DNA of 64,000 nucleotides from Pseudonocardia sp. N23. GTDB taxonomy: Bacteria > Actinomycetota > Actinomycetes > Mycobacteriales > Pseudonocardiaceae. Numbering within the stretch: the stretch's first letter is position 1; each line of letters starts with the position of its first letter. Shown here one piece after another: positions 13,023 through 21,985 of the stretch. The stretch lies in contig NZ_BEGX01000028.1 in the NCBI RefSeq assembly GCF_002583555.1, positions 111,308-175,307 of the forward strand. The letters run 5' to 3'. The notes beneath the pieces were generated by a model. That model did no database searches. It was given only the letters and a program-made list of their open reading frames with translations, and was not told the DNA's origin. The translations under genes and the position numbers were made by a program.

Positions 13023-13830
13023 CAGCGGACTCGACGGAACGCGCGCGGGTACCGCGCGCCACGGGCACGATCAGCGGCGTCCCCGTCTCGGGGTCCGGGA
13101 TCACCCGGCACGGCAGGTCGAACACCTCGCCGATCAGCTCCTCGGTGACGATCTCGGAGGGGTCGCCCTGCGCGGCGACACGGCCGTCGCGCATGACGAT
13201 CAGATGGGTGGCATAGCGGCACGCGAGGTTGAGCTCGTGCAGCACGAGCACGAGGGTGTGTCCCTCGTCCTCGTGCAGCTGCGCGCACAGGTCGAGCACC
13301 TCGACCTGATGGGCGATGTCGAGGAACGTCGTGGGCTCGTCGAGCAACAGGATCGACGTCTCCTGGGCGAGCACCATCGCGAGCCACACCCGCTGGCGCT
13401 GCCCGCCCGACAGCTCGTCGACGAACCGGTCGGCCAGGTCCAGGGTGTTCGTGCGCCGCATTGCAGCGACGACGACGTGCTCGTCGTCGGCCGACCACTG
13501 GCGCAGCAGCTTCTGGTGGGGGTAGCGGCCACGGGCCACGAGGTCGCCGACGGTGATCCCGCCGGGCGCGATCGACGTCTGCGGCAGCAGCCCCAGCCGG
13601 CGGGCGACCTCCTTGGTGGAGTGCGACGAGATCGCGGCGCCGTCGAGGTAGACCGTGCCCACCCGTGGCTTGATCATCCGCGAGAGCGCCTTGAGCATCG
13701 TCGACTTTCCGCAGGCGTTCGGCCCCACGACGACGGTGAACGACCCGTCCGGGATCGTCACGGCGAGGTCGGTGGCGACGACGCGCTCGTCGTAGGCCAG
13801 CGTCAGGTCCTCGGCGCACAGCCGGTCCAT
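13000..13830 (-). CDS. Fe-siderophore ABC importer ATPase (FecE/FepC family)
   Basis: A 276-residue ATPase that powers the two FecCD permeases upstream. Walker A is GPNACGKST, the signature LSGGQRQRVW, Walker B ILLLDEPTTFLD, with an H-loop in LHELNLACRYA. The ATG at 13830 overlaps the permease stop as TGATG, which favours it over an in-frame ATG seven codons upstream. No gene for a binding lipoprotein is visible in this operon; it may be encoded elsewhere. Confidence 0.93.
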   Translation of the reverse strand: MDRLCAEDLTLAYDERVVATDLAVTIPDGSFTVVVGPNACGKSTMLKALSRMIKPRVGTVYLDGAAISSHSTKEVARRLGLLPQTSIAPGGITVGDLVARGRYPHQKLLRQWSADDEHVVVAAMRRTNTLDLADRFVDELSGGQRQRVWLAMVLAQETSILLLDEPTTFLDIAHQVEVLDLCAQLHEDEGHTLVLVLHELNLACRYATHLIVMRDGRVAAQGDPSEIVTEELIGEVFDLPCRVIPDPETGTPLIVPVARGTRARSVESAGEGRGTR

Positions 13831-14903
13831 CAGGAGCGTCCCTTCCGCCATTCGCGGCCCAGCAGGACCGCGAGGTAGAGCCCACCGATGGCGCCCGTCG
13901 TGAGTCCGACGGGCAGCTGGGTCGGGGCGATGAGCCGTTGACCGGCGAGGTCGGCGGCGGTGAGCAGCGCTGCGCCGGTGAGCGCCGCGGGGAGCAGCCC
14001 GGCTCCGGTCGAGCCGGTGAGCCGGCGGGCCACCTGCGGTGCGGCGAGGGCGACGAAGCCGACCGGACCGGCCGCCGCTGTGGCGACGGCCGTCAGCCCG
14101 ACGGCGGTGAGCAGCAGGGCGAGCCGGCTGCGCTCGACCGGCACGCCACGCGCGGCCGCGGCCTCGTCGCCCATCTCGAGCATCATCATCCGCTTGCCGA
14201 GCACGACCGCGATCGGCAGCAGCGCCGCGATGGCGGTCCACACCGGGACGACGTGCTGCCAGCCGCGGGCGTTGAGGCTGCCGACGAGCCAGAGCTGCGC
14301 GTTCTGCGCGTCGCGCAGGGTGGCCCGGCTGAGCAGGAACGCGTTGACCGACGCCAGCATCGCGCTCACCCCGATGCCGATCAGGATCAGCCGGAAACCG
14401 GAGACGCCGCGCTTGAACGCGAGCATGTACACGACCAGCGAGGTGACGACACCGCCCGCGATCGCGCCACCCGCGGTGCCGGACATCGTGTCGCGGAAGA
14501 CGAGGATGACGAGCAGCGCACCCGTCGCCGACCCGGTGGTGAAGCCGATGATGTCGGGGCTGCCGAGCGGGTTGCGCGACAGGCTCTGGAAGATCGCGCC
14601 GCTCACGCCCAGCGCGACGCCGACGGCGATCCCGACGAGGATCCGCGGCATCCGGAAGCGGTTGACGATCAGCTCCAGGCCGGGCGGCCCGTCGCCGAAC
14701 ACGGTCCGCACGACCTCGCCGACGGTCGCCGGGTAGTCGCCCGTGACGAGCATCAGCACGGCGACGACCAGCACCACGACGACCAGCACCCCGCCGACGA
14801 CGAGCGAGCGCGGGTGGGCCCGCACCGAGAGCCGGCCCGAGCGCGAGCGCAGGACGCGGCCGGTGAGCAGGGCGGGCGCGGGTGGCGGCTTCGTGACGGT
14901 CAC
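13830..14903 (-). CDS. Fe-siderophore ABC permease, FecCD family (second subunit)
   Basis: A 357-residue FecCD/BtuC-type permease with about nine to ten membrane segments. Family landmarks include RMPRILVGIAVGVALGVSG, QSLSRNPLGSPDIIG, GVPVERSR and GPVGFVALAAPQVAR. The start is GTG at 14903, overlapping the stop of the first permease as GTGA. It pairs with that permease and the downstream ATPase in a type II importer. Confidence 0.93.
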   Translation of the reverse strand: MTVTKPPPAPALLTGRVLRSRSGRLSVRAHPRSLVVGGVLVVVVLVVAVLMLVTGDYPATVGEVVRTVFGDGPPGLELIVNRFRMPRILVGIAVGVALGVSGAIFQSLSRNPLGSPDIIGFTTGSATGALLVILVFRDTMSGTAGGAIAGGVVTSLVVYMLAFKRGVSGFRLILIGIGVSAMLASVNAFLLSRATLRDAQNAQLWLVGSLNARGWQHVVPVWTAIAALLPIAVVLGKRMMMLEMGDEAAAARGVPVERSRLALLLTAVGLTAVATAAAGPVGFVALAAPQVARRLTGSTGAGLLPAALTGAALLTAADLAGQRLIAPTQLPVGLTTGAIGGLYLAVLLGREWRKGRS

Positions 14904-15964
14904 AGCTGCGCGATCCGCCGTCGACGGCACAGGGCGATGAAGACGGGCGCCCCGACGAACGCCATGACGATCCCCACTTCCAGTTCGCCCGGCCGCACGA
15001 GGACGCGGCCGACCACATCGGCCCCGACGACGAGAACCGGTGCGAGGACCACCGTGTACGGCAGCACCCACCGGTGGTCCGGGCCGGTGATCATGCGGGC
15101 CACGTGCGGGACGGTCAGGCCGACGAACCCGATCGGCCCGGCCGCGGCTGTCGCGGCGCCGCACAGCAGGGCGACGGCGATCGCCCCGGTCAACCGGGTC
15201 GCACCGACGCGGGCGCCCAGCGCCCGGCCGGTGTCGTCGCCGAGGGCCAGCGCGTTGAGCGGACCGGTCAGCGCGAACGCCACGATGACCCCCACCAGGA
15301 TGAACGGACCGACCTGTTCGACGATCGTGAGGTCGCGGCCGGTGAGCGACCCGATCGCCCAGAACCGGAACCGGTCGAACGCCCGGGCGTCGAGCAGCAG
15401 CGTGCCCGCGACGAACGCACCCAGCACCGCGCTGATCGCCGCGCCGGCGAGCACCATGCGCTCCGGAGTGGCCGACCGTCCCGTCGACCCCAGCAGGTAG
15501 ACCGCGACCGACGCGACCCCGGCACCGATCAGCGCGAACCACACGTACCCGCCGGCGCTGGTGATGCCGAAGAAGGAGATCGCGGCCACGACGGCCGTCG
15601 ACGCGCCGATCTCGACGCCGAGGAGCCCGGGGTCGGCCAGCGGGTTGCGGGTCAGGGCCTGCATGAGCGCCCCCGCCAGGCCGAGTGCGACACCGACCAT
15701 CAGCCCGACGACGGTCCGCGGGAACCGCAGGTCACGGACGATGTAGGCGGCCTCGCTGCCGTCGTCGTGCCACAGCAGGCCCCACACCGAGCCCAGCTCG
15801 AGCGAGCGGGCACCGACGGCGAGGCTGAGCCCGCAGACGAGGACGAGCACCAGGACGGTCAGCAGCAGGCCACCGGCGCGGGTGGACAGCCGGCCGCGCC
15901 GGATCGGCGTGCCGTCGACGGGTGCCGCGACCGGAGCCGGGGCAGGAGCCGTCCCGGGGGTCAC
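14900..15964 (-). CDS. Fe-siderophore ABC permease, FecCD family (first subunit)
   Basis: A 354-residue FecCD permease and first gene of the transporter operon. It shows LRFPRTVVGLMVGVALGLAG, QALTRNPLADPGLLG, GARVGATRL and GPIGFVGLTVPHVAR. I start it at GTG 15964, six bases after a GGAGGG ribosome-binding site; a TTG at 15970 is in frame but sits directly on that site. A weaker iron-box-like sequence lies at 16021-16040. Confidence 0.92.
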   Translation of the reverse strand: MTPGTAPAPAPVAAPVDGTPIRRGRLSTRAGGLLLTVLVLVLVCGLSLAVGARSLELGSVWGLLWHDDGSEAAYIVRDLRFPRTVVGLMVGVALGLAGALMQALTRNPLADPGLLGVEIGASTAVVAAISFFGITSAGGYVWFALIGAGVASVAVYLLGSTGRSATPERMVLAGAAISAVLGAFVAGTLLLDARAFDRFRFWAIGSLTGRDLTIVEQVGPFILVGVIVAFALTGPLNALALGDDTGRALGARVGATRLTGAIAVALLCGAATAAAGPIGFVGLTVPHVARMITGPDHRWVLPYTVVLAPVLVVGADVVGRVLVRPGELEVGIVMAFVGAPVFIALCRRRRIAQL

Positions 15965-16004
15965 CGACAACCCTCCACTGACAGACCTCCTGCGTCACCG
16001 CGTG

Positions 16005-16020
16005 ATCACCACTCGGTGAT
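16005..16020. promoter_or_regulatory. Dyad upstream of FecCD operon
   Basis: Inverted repeat ATCACC-ACTC-GGTGAT about 40 bp upstream of the first FecCD gene, next to the possible iron box. It could be an operator for either divergent gene (FecCD operon or the ArsR-family gene). Confidence 0.35.
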
Positions 16021-16040
16021 GAGGGAAGCCTAAGTTGCCT
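16021..16040 (-). promoter_or_regulatory. Possible weak iron box before FecCD operon
   Basis: On the minus strand the sequence contains AACTTAGGCTTCCCT. It keeps the TTAGGCT core but matches only about 10 of 19 consensus positions. Its place 57 bp before a siderophore-uptake operon makes IdeR/DmdR control plausible. Confidence 0.45.
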
Positions 16041-16158
16041 TGCTGATCGGATCAACAGCCCCCGTGGCCGATCCACGATGTGGGAGGAACCCGTACTCCA
16101 GGACATTCGCCACGTCCGCACGGCTCGTCAGATGATCCGGGCCGGGTACAGTGACGAC

Positions 16159-16476
16159 GTGCATGACGGCATAGCAGGCTTCGAGATGCCCGACCCGGAC
16201 GATGTCCGGCGGGCGGCCGATGCCCTGCGCATGCTCGCCGACCCCACCCGGATCAAGATCCTGTGGGCCCTGCTCCAGGGCGAGACCAACGTGGCCTGCC
16301 TCGCCGAGCTCGTCGGGTCGCAGCCCGCCGCGGTGAGCCAGCACCTCGCGAAGCTCCGCCTCGCGGGGCTCGTCGAGGGTCGCCGAGAGGGCACGTTCGT
16401 GTACTACACAGCGCCCGACGAGCGCGTCCGCAGGCTGCTCAGCGAGGCCATCGGCCAGCCGATCGCCACCACCTGA
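16159..16476 (+). CDS. ArsR/SmtB-family transcriptional regulator
   Basis: A small winged-helix regulator of 105 residues from GTG 16159. LADPTRIKILWALL and SQPAAVSQHLAKLRLAGLVEGRREGTFVYY are the classic ArsR core. A TACAGT box ends six bases before the GTG, so the transcript may be leaderless; an in-frame ATG at 16078 would add 27 residues. There is a single Cys in the alpha3 region (NVACLAELV), and the C-terminal helix ends in GQPIATT with no His pair, so the usual alpha3N and alpha5 metal sites look incomplete. It is divergent from the siderophore transporter operon; its target is unknown. Confidence 0.88.
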   Translation: MHDGIAGFEMPDPDDVRRAADALRMLADPTRIKILWALLQGETNVACLAELVGSQPAAVSQHLAKLRLAGLVEGRREGTFVYYTAPDERVRRLLSEAIGQPIATT

Positions 16477-16597
16477 GCGGTTTCACCCCCAGCACCCTCC
16501 TTCCCGCGGTCGCGCGCGCCCGGCCGCCGGGTGCAGGATGTGCGCTTCCCGTCGTTCCCGCCGTCGCGAACGAAGCCACCACGCGAGCGAGGACACG

Positions 16598-19393
16598 ATG
16601 ACGGCCGACACCTCTGTTCCCGACACAGTCGTCCCCGGATCCCTCGTCCCGGGAGAGGCGCAGGCCGTCGCGGCGGGCGTCGTCTCCGAGGCCGAGCACG
16701 AGGCGCTGCGCGGCGACATCCGCAGGCTCTCGACGATGCTCGGGCGCACCGTCGCCGACCAGGCGGGCGAGGAGCTCCTCGAGCTCACCGAGACCGTCCG
16801 GAGGCTGGCCCGCACCGCCGTCACCACCGGTGGCGCCACCGACGACGAGATCGCCCGGCTGCTCTCGGGCCTGGACGCGCCGACGACCGTCACCCTCGCC
16901 CGCGTCTTCTCCCAGTACTTCCAGCTCGCGAACATCGCCGAGCAGCTGCACCGGGCCCGGGAGCTGCGCACACTGCGCGACGACGAGCACCGCCCGCTGC
17001 GGGCCCTGATGCGCCGGCTCGCCACCGAGGCCGACCGCGGCGCCGTCGAGGACGCACTCGCCCGCGCGGAGCTCGCGCCGGTGTTCACCGCGCACCCCAC
17101 CGAGTCGTCGCGGCAGTCGGTGCTGCGCATCCTGCGCCGCATCGCCGAGCTGCTCGCCGAGGGCGCCGGCGACGACGAGCTCCACGCCATGGTCGACGCC
17201 CTCTGGCAGACCGACGAGATCCGCCCCGGCGCCCCCACCGTCGCCGACGAGGCCCGCGCCATCGGCTGGTACCTCGAACAGCTCGGCCGCAGGGCCGTGC
17301 CCGACCTCGTCGCTGAGCTGGAGGCCCAGGCCCGTGCCGCCGGGTTCACCGTGCCGTCCGGCGCCCGCCCGATCGCGCTCGGCACCTGGGTCGGTGGCGA
17401 CCGCGACGGCAACCCCAACGTCACCCCCGAGGTGTCGGCCGAGGTCATGCGCCTCTACGCCGACCGGGCGCTGCGCATCCACCGCGAGCAGGTCGACGCC
17501 CTCGTGCACGAGCTCAGCGTCTCCACGCGCGTCGTCGAGGTCTCGTCCGAGCTGACCGAGTCGCTGGCGCTGGACCACGAGGCACTGCCCGACGTCCACG
17601 ACCGCTTCATCCGGCTCAACGCCTTCGAGCCCTACCGGCTCAAGGTCAGCTACGTCCTCGCCCGCCTCGACAACACCGCCGCGCGTATCGAGGACGGCAC
17701 CCCGCACGTCCCCGGCCGCGACTACCGCGACGCCGCCGGCTACGTCGCCGACCTGGAGGTCATGGACCGGTCGCTGCGGGCCAACCTCGGCGAGCGCATC
17801 GCCGCGGGCCGGCTCGCCCGCGTGCTGCGCACCGCGAAGGCGCTCGGCCTCGTGCTCGCCGCACTGGACGTCCGCGAGCACGCCGCCGCCCACCACGAGG
17901 CACTGACCGCGCTCTACGGGCGGCTCGTCGACCCCGTCATCCCCTACGCCGACCTCGACCGGCCGGCGCGCACAGCGCTGCTGGTCAAGGAGCTGGGGCT
18001 GGGCCGCCCGCTGGCACCCCGCCACGGCACCCTGCCCGAACCGGCCGACCGGGTCATGGCGACGTTCGACATGCTCCACGACGCCCAGCACCGCTACGGC
18101 GTCGACGCCGCACACACCTACATCATCTCGATGTGCCAGGGCATCGACGACGTGCTCGCCGTCGCCGTGCTGGCCCGCGAGGCCGGGATGATCGACCTCA
18201 CGTCGGCGGACGGGAGCTCGTCGCTCGACATCGTCCCGCTGTTCGAGACCGTCGAGGAGCTGTCGCGGGCCGGTGAGCTGCTCGACGCCCTGCTCTCCGT
18301 GCCCGGGTACCGCCGCCACGTCACGCAGCGCGGCGACGTGCAGGAGGTCATGCTCGGCTACTCCGACTCCAACAAGGGCGCGGGCATCACCACCTCGCAG
18401 TGGCAGATCCACCGGGCGCAGCGCCAGCTCCGCGACGTCGCCGCCGGCCACGGGGTCCGGCTGCGGCTGTTCCACGGCCGCGGGGGGTCGGTCGGGCGCG
18501 GCGGTGGCCCCGCGGGCGAGGCGGTCGCGGCGTCGCCGTTCGGCACCGTCGACGCGACGCTGAAGCTCACCGAGCAGGGCGAGGTCATCTCCGACAAGTA
18601 CTCGCTGCCCGAGCTGGCCCACGACAACCTGGAGATCCTGCTCGCGTCGATGCTGGAGTCGACGCTGCTGCACCAGGCCGCGCGCTGGCCGTCGGACGTG
18701 CACGCCCGCTGGGACGAGGTCATGGGGTGCCTGTCCGGCGCCGCCCAGACCGCCTACCGCGAGCTCGTCGACGCCCCCGGCCTGCCGGAGTTCTTCACCA
18801 CCGCCACCCCCGTCGACGAGCTGGGCCGGCTCAACGTCGGCTCCCGGCCGTCGAAGCGGCCCGGCCAAGGGGCCCGGCGCCTCGACGACCTGCGCGCCAT
18901 CCCGTGGGTGTTCGGCTGGACCCAGACCCGCATGGTCGTACCCGGCTGGTTCGGGTTGGGCACGGGCCTGCGCGCCGCCCGCGACGCCGGCTACGGTCCG
19001 GTCCTCGACGAGATGCGGCGCTGGGGGTTCTTCGCGAACCTGCTCGGCAACGTCGAGATGACGCTGGCCAAGACCGACATGCGGATCGCGCGGCGCTACG
19101 TCGACGTCCTCGTCGCCGACGAGCACCGCCCCCTCTTCGACGTCATCCGGGAGGAGCACGAGCGCACCCTCGGCGAGGTGCTGCGCTGGACCGGGTCGAC
19201 GACCCTGCTGCACCGCCACCCCGTCCTGCGCAACACCCTCGCGGTGCGGTCGAGCTACCTCGAACCGCTGCACCACCTGCAGGTGCAGCTCCTCGCGCAG
19301 CGCCGGTCGATCGAGGAGCCCGGCCCCGACCTGCGCCGCGCCCTGCTGCTGACGATCAACGGCATCGCCGCGGGGCTGCGCAACACCGGCTGA
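16598..19393 (+). CDS. ppc: Phosphoenolpyruvate carboxylase
   Basis: A 931-residue cytoplasmic enzyme that carboxylates phosphoenolpyruvate to oxaloacetate, replenishing the TCA cycle. Signature segments are VFTAHPTESSRQSV (catalytic His region), GTWVGGDRDGNPNVT, GYSDSNKGAGI, LFHGRGGSVGRGGGP, and the terminal LRNTG typical of the family. I chose ATG 16598, five bases after GAGGA; an open frame upstream to 16538 is arginine-rich and unlike the family. A single gene, followed by a family B palindrome. Confidence 0.97.
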   Translation: MTADTSVPDTVVPGSLVPGEAQAVAAGVVSEAEHEALRGDIRRLSTMLGRTVADQAGEELLELTETVRRLARTAVTTGGATDDEIARLLSGLDAPTTVTLARVFSQYFQLANIAEQLHRARELRTLRDDEHRPLRALMRRLATEADRGAVEDALARAELAPVFTAHPTESSRQSVLRILRRIAELLAEGAGDDELHAMVDALWQTDEIRPGAPTVADEARAIGWYLEQLGRRAVPDLVAELEAQARAAGFTVPSGARPIALGTWVGGDRDGNPNVTPEVSAEVMRLYADRALRIHREQVDALVHELSVSTRVVEVSSELTESLALDHEALPDVHDRFIRLNAFEPYRLKVSYVLARLDNTAARIEDGTPHVPGRDYRDAAGYVADLEVMDRSLRANLGERIAAGRLARVLRTAKALGLVLAALDVREHAAAHHEALTALYGRLVDPVIPYADLDRPARTALLVKELGLGRPLAPRHGTLPEPADRVMATFDMLHDAQHRYGVDAAHTYIISMCQGIDDVLAVAVLAREAGMIDLTSADGSSSLDIVPLFETVEELSRAGELLDALLSVPGYRRHVTQRGDVQEVMLGYSDSNKGAGITTSQWQIHRAQRQLRDVAAGHGVRLRLFHGRGGSVGRGGGPAGEAVAASPFGTVDATLKLTEQGEVISDKYSLPELAHDNLEILLASMLESTLLHQAARWPSDVHARWDEVMGCLSGAAQTAYRELVDAPGLPEFFTTATPVDELGRLNVGSRPSKRPGQGARRLDDLRAIPWVFGWTQTRMVVPGWFGLGTGLRAARDAGYGPVLDEMRRWGFFANLLGNVEMTLAKTDMRIARRYVDVLVADEHRPLFDVIREEHERTLGEVLRWTGSTTLLHRHPVLRNTLAVRSSYLEPLHHLQVQLLAQRRSIEEPGPDLRRALLLTINGIAAGLRNTG

Positions 19394-19561
19394 CGCCGTG
19401 AGTGGCAACCGCTCGTCACAGGCCCGGCAGTGCGGCGCTGCCCCTGCGCGACTGCAGGAACGGCACTGTCCCGCAGCCCGGTTGCGGGAAAATGCCGTTC
19501 CTGCAGTCCGGGGGCACGGCCACCCGAGCGCAGCGGCGCGGCGTCGGCAAGGATCGGCGAC
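19394..19561. other. Intergenic region ppc-pxpA
   Basis: Contains an imperfect short dyad (GTGAGTGGCAACC...TCAC at 19399-19420) and the family B palindrome at 19451-19507. AAGGATC at 19551 is the probable ribosome-binding site of pxpA. No gene is seen. Confidence 0.6.
19451..19507. repeat. Family B composite palindrome, copy 1
   Basis: Outer 15-bp perfect arms ACTGCAGGAACGGCA (19451-19465) and its complement (19493-19507) enclose an inner repeat TCCCGCA...TGCGGGA around GCCCGGT. It can form a long hairpin downstream of ppc and may end transcription. Confidence 0.8.
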
Positions 19562-20320
19562 GTGACCGTGATCGACCTCAACTCCGACGTCGGTGAGTCC
19601 TTCGGGCGCTGGCGTCTCGGCGACGACGAGGCGATGCTCGCGCTGGTGACCTCGGCGAACGTGGCCTGCGGCTTCCACGCCGGCGACCCGTCGACGCTAC
19701 GGGCGACGACCACCGTCGCCGCCCGCGGCGGTATCGTCGTCGGCGCACAGGTCGGCTACCGCGACCTCGCCGGGTTCGGTCGCCGGTTCGTCGACGTCGC
19801 CCCCAGCGAGCTGGCCGACGATGTCGTCTACCAGCTCGGCGCCCTCGACGGGATGTGCCGGGTCGCGGGTACTCGGGTCCGCTACGTGAAGCCGCACGGC
19901 GCGCTCTACAACACCGCGGTCCACCACGAGGGACAGGCGGGCGCGATCGTCGCGGCGGTCCGCGACTACGACTCCGGCCTGCCGATCCTCGGGCTGCCCG
20001 GGTCGGCGTTGCTGCGGGCGGCGGAGGCGGCGGGGCTGCGGGCGGTCCCTGAGGTGTTCGCCGACCGCGGCTACACCCCCGACGCGACCCTCGTCCCGCG
20101 CTCCGAGCCGGGTGCGGTGCTCGAGGATCCTCTGGAGGTCGCGCAGCGGGTGTTGCGGATCGTCACCGACGGCCTGGTGCGTGGCGTCGACGGCACCGAC
20201 GTGCGGGTACGGGGCGACTCGGTGTGCGTGCACAGCGACTCCCCCGGCGCGGTCGAGATGGCGTCGGCGGTGCGCGCTGTGCTCGACGGCGCCGGCATCG
20301 ACGTGGCGGCATTCGCATGA
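19562..20320 (+). CDS. pxpA: 5-oxoprolinase subunit A (LamB/YcsF family)
   Basis: A 252-residue protein of the PxpABC complex that hydrolyses 5-oxoproline (pyroglutamate) to glutamate with ATP. Family motifs: [14 protein letters not shown] at the N-terminus, [37 protein letters not shown], and [12 protein letters not shown] near the end. GTG 19562 is the start; it gives the family's usual length and puts IDLNSDVGE at the N-terminus. It is followed by pxpB and pxpC, but a 118-bp gap with a family C palindrome separates it from them. Confidence 0.95.
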   Translation: MTVIDLNSDVGESFGRWRLGDDEAMLALVTSANVACGFHAGDPSTLRATTTVAARGGIVVGAQVGYRDLAGFGRRFVDVAPSELADDVVYQLGALDGMCRVAGTRVRYVKPHGALYNTAVHHEGQAGAIVAAVRDYDSGLPILGLPGSALLRAAEAAGLRAVPEVFADRGYTPDATLVPRSEPGAVLEDPLEVAQRVLRIVTDGLVRGVDGTDVRVRGDSVCVHSDSPGAVEMASAVRAVLDGAGIDVAAFA

Positions 20321-20357
20321 TCCGCGCCGCTGCCTCCCTGCCTGCCGGCCGAACCCG

Positions 20358-20420
20358 CGCCGAGCTCGACATGAGACTGGTTCCGGGCGCGGGAAGACCA
20401 GTCCCCTGTCGAGCTCGGCG
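20358..20420. repeat. Family C composite palindrome, copy 1
   Basis: Outer 14-bp perfect arms CGCCGAGCTCGACA (20358-20371) and complement (20407-20420) enclose inner 7-bp arms GACTGGT / ACCAGTC (20375-20381, 20397-20403). It lies between pxpA and pxpB, genes normally contiguous, so it may have inserted in the operon or may attenuate it. A related element is at 31334-31399. Confidence 0.8.
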
Positions 20421-20438
20421 GGCTGGTCGTCGGTGCTC

Positions 20439-21053
20439 ATGAGGGCGCTGACGTGCGGGGACGCTGCGGTGCTGTTCGAGGTCGAGACCCTCGACGAGGC
20501 CGTCGCGCTCGCCGCTGCCGTGCGGGCCGCGGAGCTGCCGGTGGTGGTCGACGTCGTCCCCGCGGCGCGGACCGTCCTCGTCGTCACCGATCCGGGTGCC
20601 GACCTCGGGGCGTTGCGCCACACCGTCTCCGAGCTCCCGGTCGCGGAGGCCGCCGTGACCGCCGACGCCGATCCGGTCGAGATCCACGTCGTCTACGACG
20701 GCCCCGACCTCGACGAGGTCGCCTCGCTCACCGGCCTCGGGGTCGACGAGGTCGTCGCCGCCCATACCGCGACGCCGTGGCGGGTCGCGTTCGCCGGGTT
20801 CGCGCCCGGATTCCCCTACCTCGTGGGCGGCGACCCGCGGCTGCAGGTCCCGCGTCGTGACGAGCCGCGCACGAGCGTCCCGGCCGGGTCGGTGGGGCTG
20901 GCCGGGCAGTTCTCCGGCATCTACCCGCGCGCCACCCCGGGCGGCTGGCAGCTGCTGGGCCGCACCGCCGCGACGTTGTGGGACACCGACCGCCACCCGC
21001 CGGCGCTGCTCGCGCCGGGTGACCGGGTGCGGTTCGTGAGGGTCGACCGATGA
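20439..21053 (+). CDS. pxpB: 5-oxoprolinase subunit B (KipI-like)
   Basis: A 204-residue PxpB subunit. Motifs typical of the family are GDAAVLFEV at the start, VAFAGFAPGFPYL, VPRRDEPRTSVPAGSVG, and GGWQLLGRT. ATG 20439 is used; an upstream extension of the frame would run through the palindrome at 20358-20420. It overlaps pxpC as ATGA, so the two are translationally coupled. Confidence 0.94.
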   Translation: MRALTCGDAAVLFEVETLDEAVALAAAVRAAELPVVVDVVPAARTVLVVTDPGADLGALRHTVSELPVAEAAVTADADPVEIHVVYDGPDLDEVASLTGLGVDEVVAAHTATPWRVAFAGFAPGFPYLVGGDPRLQVPRRDEPRTSVPAGSVGLAGQFSGIYPRATPGGWQLLGRTAATLWDTDRHPPALLAPGDRVRFVRVDR

Positions 21054-21931
21054 ACGCGCCCCGGCGGGCGGATCATGAACACAGGACCCTGACCGTGCTG
21101 GCGACGGGACCGCGGGCGCTGCTGCAGGACGGCGGTCGTCCGGGGCTCGCGTCGATCGGGGTGGGCCGCTCGGGCGCCGCCGACCGTGGGGCGTGGGCGT
21201 TGGGCAACCGGCTCGTCGCCAACGACGGGGGCGGGGCGTCGGTCGAGGTGCTGCTCGGCGGCCTGCGGGTGAGGGCGGAGCGGGACGTCCTCGTCGCGCT
21301 CACGGGCGCCCCGGCACCGGCCACGATCGACGGGAGACCGATGGGGCACAACACCCTCCTTCCGCTGCCGGCCGGTGCGGAGCTCGCGCTGGGCACCCCC
21401 GACCGCGGACTGCGGACCTACCTCGCGGTGCGGGGCGGGATCGTCGTCGACGAGGTGCTGGGGTCCCGCAGCACCGACACGCTGTCCGGCATCGGGCCGC
21501 CCCCGCTGGAGGCGGGCGCGACGCTGCCGGTCGGGCCGTCGCCGCGGGCGTTCCCGCTGGTCGACGTGGCGCCGGTGGCGCTGCCGTCGGACGGACCGGT
21601 GACGTTGCGCGTCGTCGCCGGTCCCCGCGACGACCGGCTCGCCGACGCAGGAGCCCTCGTCGCGACGACCTGGACCGCATCCGACCGCAGCGACCGCGTC
21701 GGGCTGAGGCTGACGGGCGAGCCGCTGCGCCGGCGCGACGACGCGGAGCTGCCCAGCGAGGGGGTGGTCCGCGGTGCGATCCAGCTGCCCCCGGGCGGCG
21801 AGCCGGTGCTGTTCCTCGCCGACCATCCCCTCACCGGCGGCTACCCGGTGGTCGGCGTGGTGCGTGACGCCGACGTCGACCGCGCCGCCCAGGTCCGCCC
21901 CGGCCAGTCCGTCCGCTTCCGCCTCGCCTGA
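21050..21931 (+). CDS. pxpC: 5-oxoprolinase subunit C (biotin-dependent-carboxyltransferase-like)
   Basis: A 293-residue PxpC subunit (KipA/urea amidolyase-like domain). Recognisable segments are LQDGGRPGLASIGVGRSGAAD, GNRLVAN, YLAVRGGI, VLGSRSTDTLSG and, near the end, HPLTGGYPVVGVV. With PxpA and PxpB it should convert 5-oxoproline to glutamate. It is the last gene of the operon. Confidence 0.94.
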   Translation: MNAPRRADHEHRTLTVLATGPRALLQDGGRPGLASIGVGRSGAADRGAWALGNRLVANDGGGASVEVLLGGLRVRAERDVLVALTGAPAPATIDGRPMGHNTLLPLPAGAELALGTPDRGLRTYLAVRGGIVVDEVLGSRSTDTLSGIGPPPLEAGATLPVGPSPRAFPLVDVAPVALPSDGPVTLRVVAGPRDDRLADAGALVATTWTASDRSDRVGLRLTGEPLRRRDDAELPSEGVVRGAIQLPPGGEPVLFLADHPLTGGYPVVGVVRDADVDRAAQVRPGQSVRFRLA

Positions 21932-21985
21932 GCCCGGCTGCACCCCATCGCTGCCCGCGCAGCAGTGAGGTCGCGCGCGGACGGG

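Noticed and set aside
13830..15018. Long minus-strand fusions of permease and ATPase frames (extended starts at 15018 and 15542)
   Set aside because: The extensions are out-of-frame readings of the neighbouring FecCD gene; GTGA and TGATG overlaps fix the true starts at 14903 and 13830.
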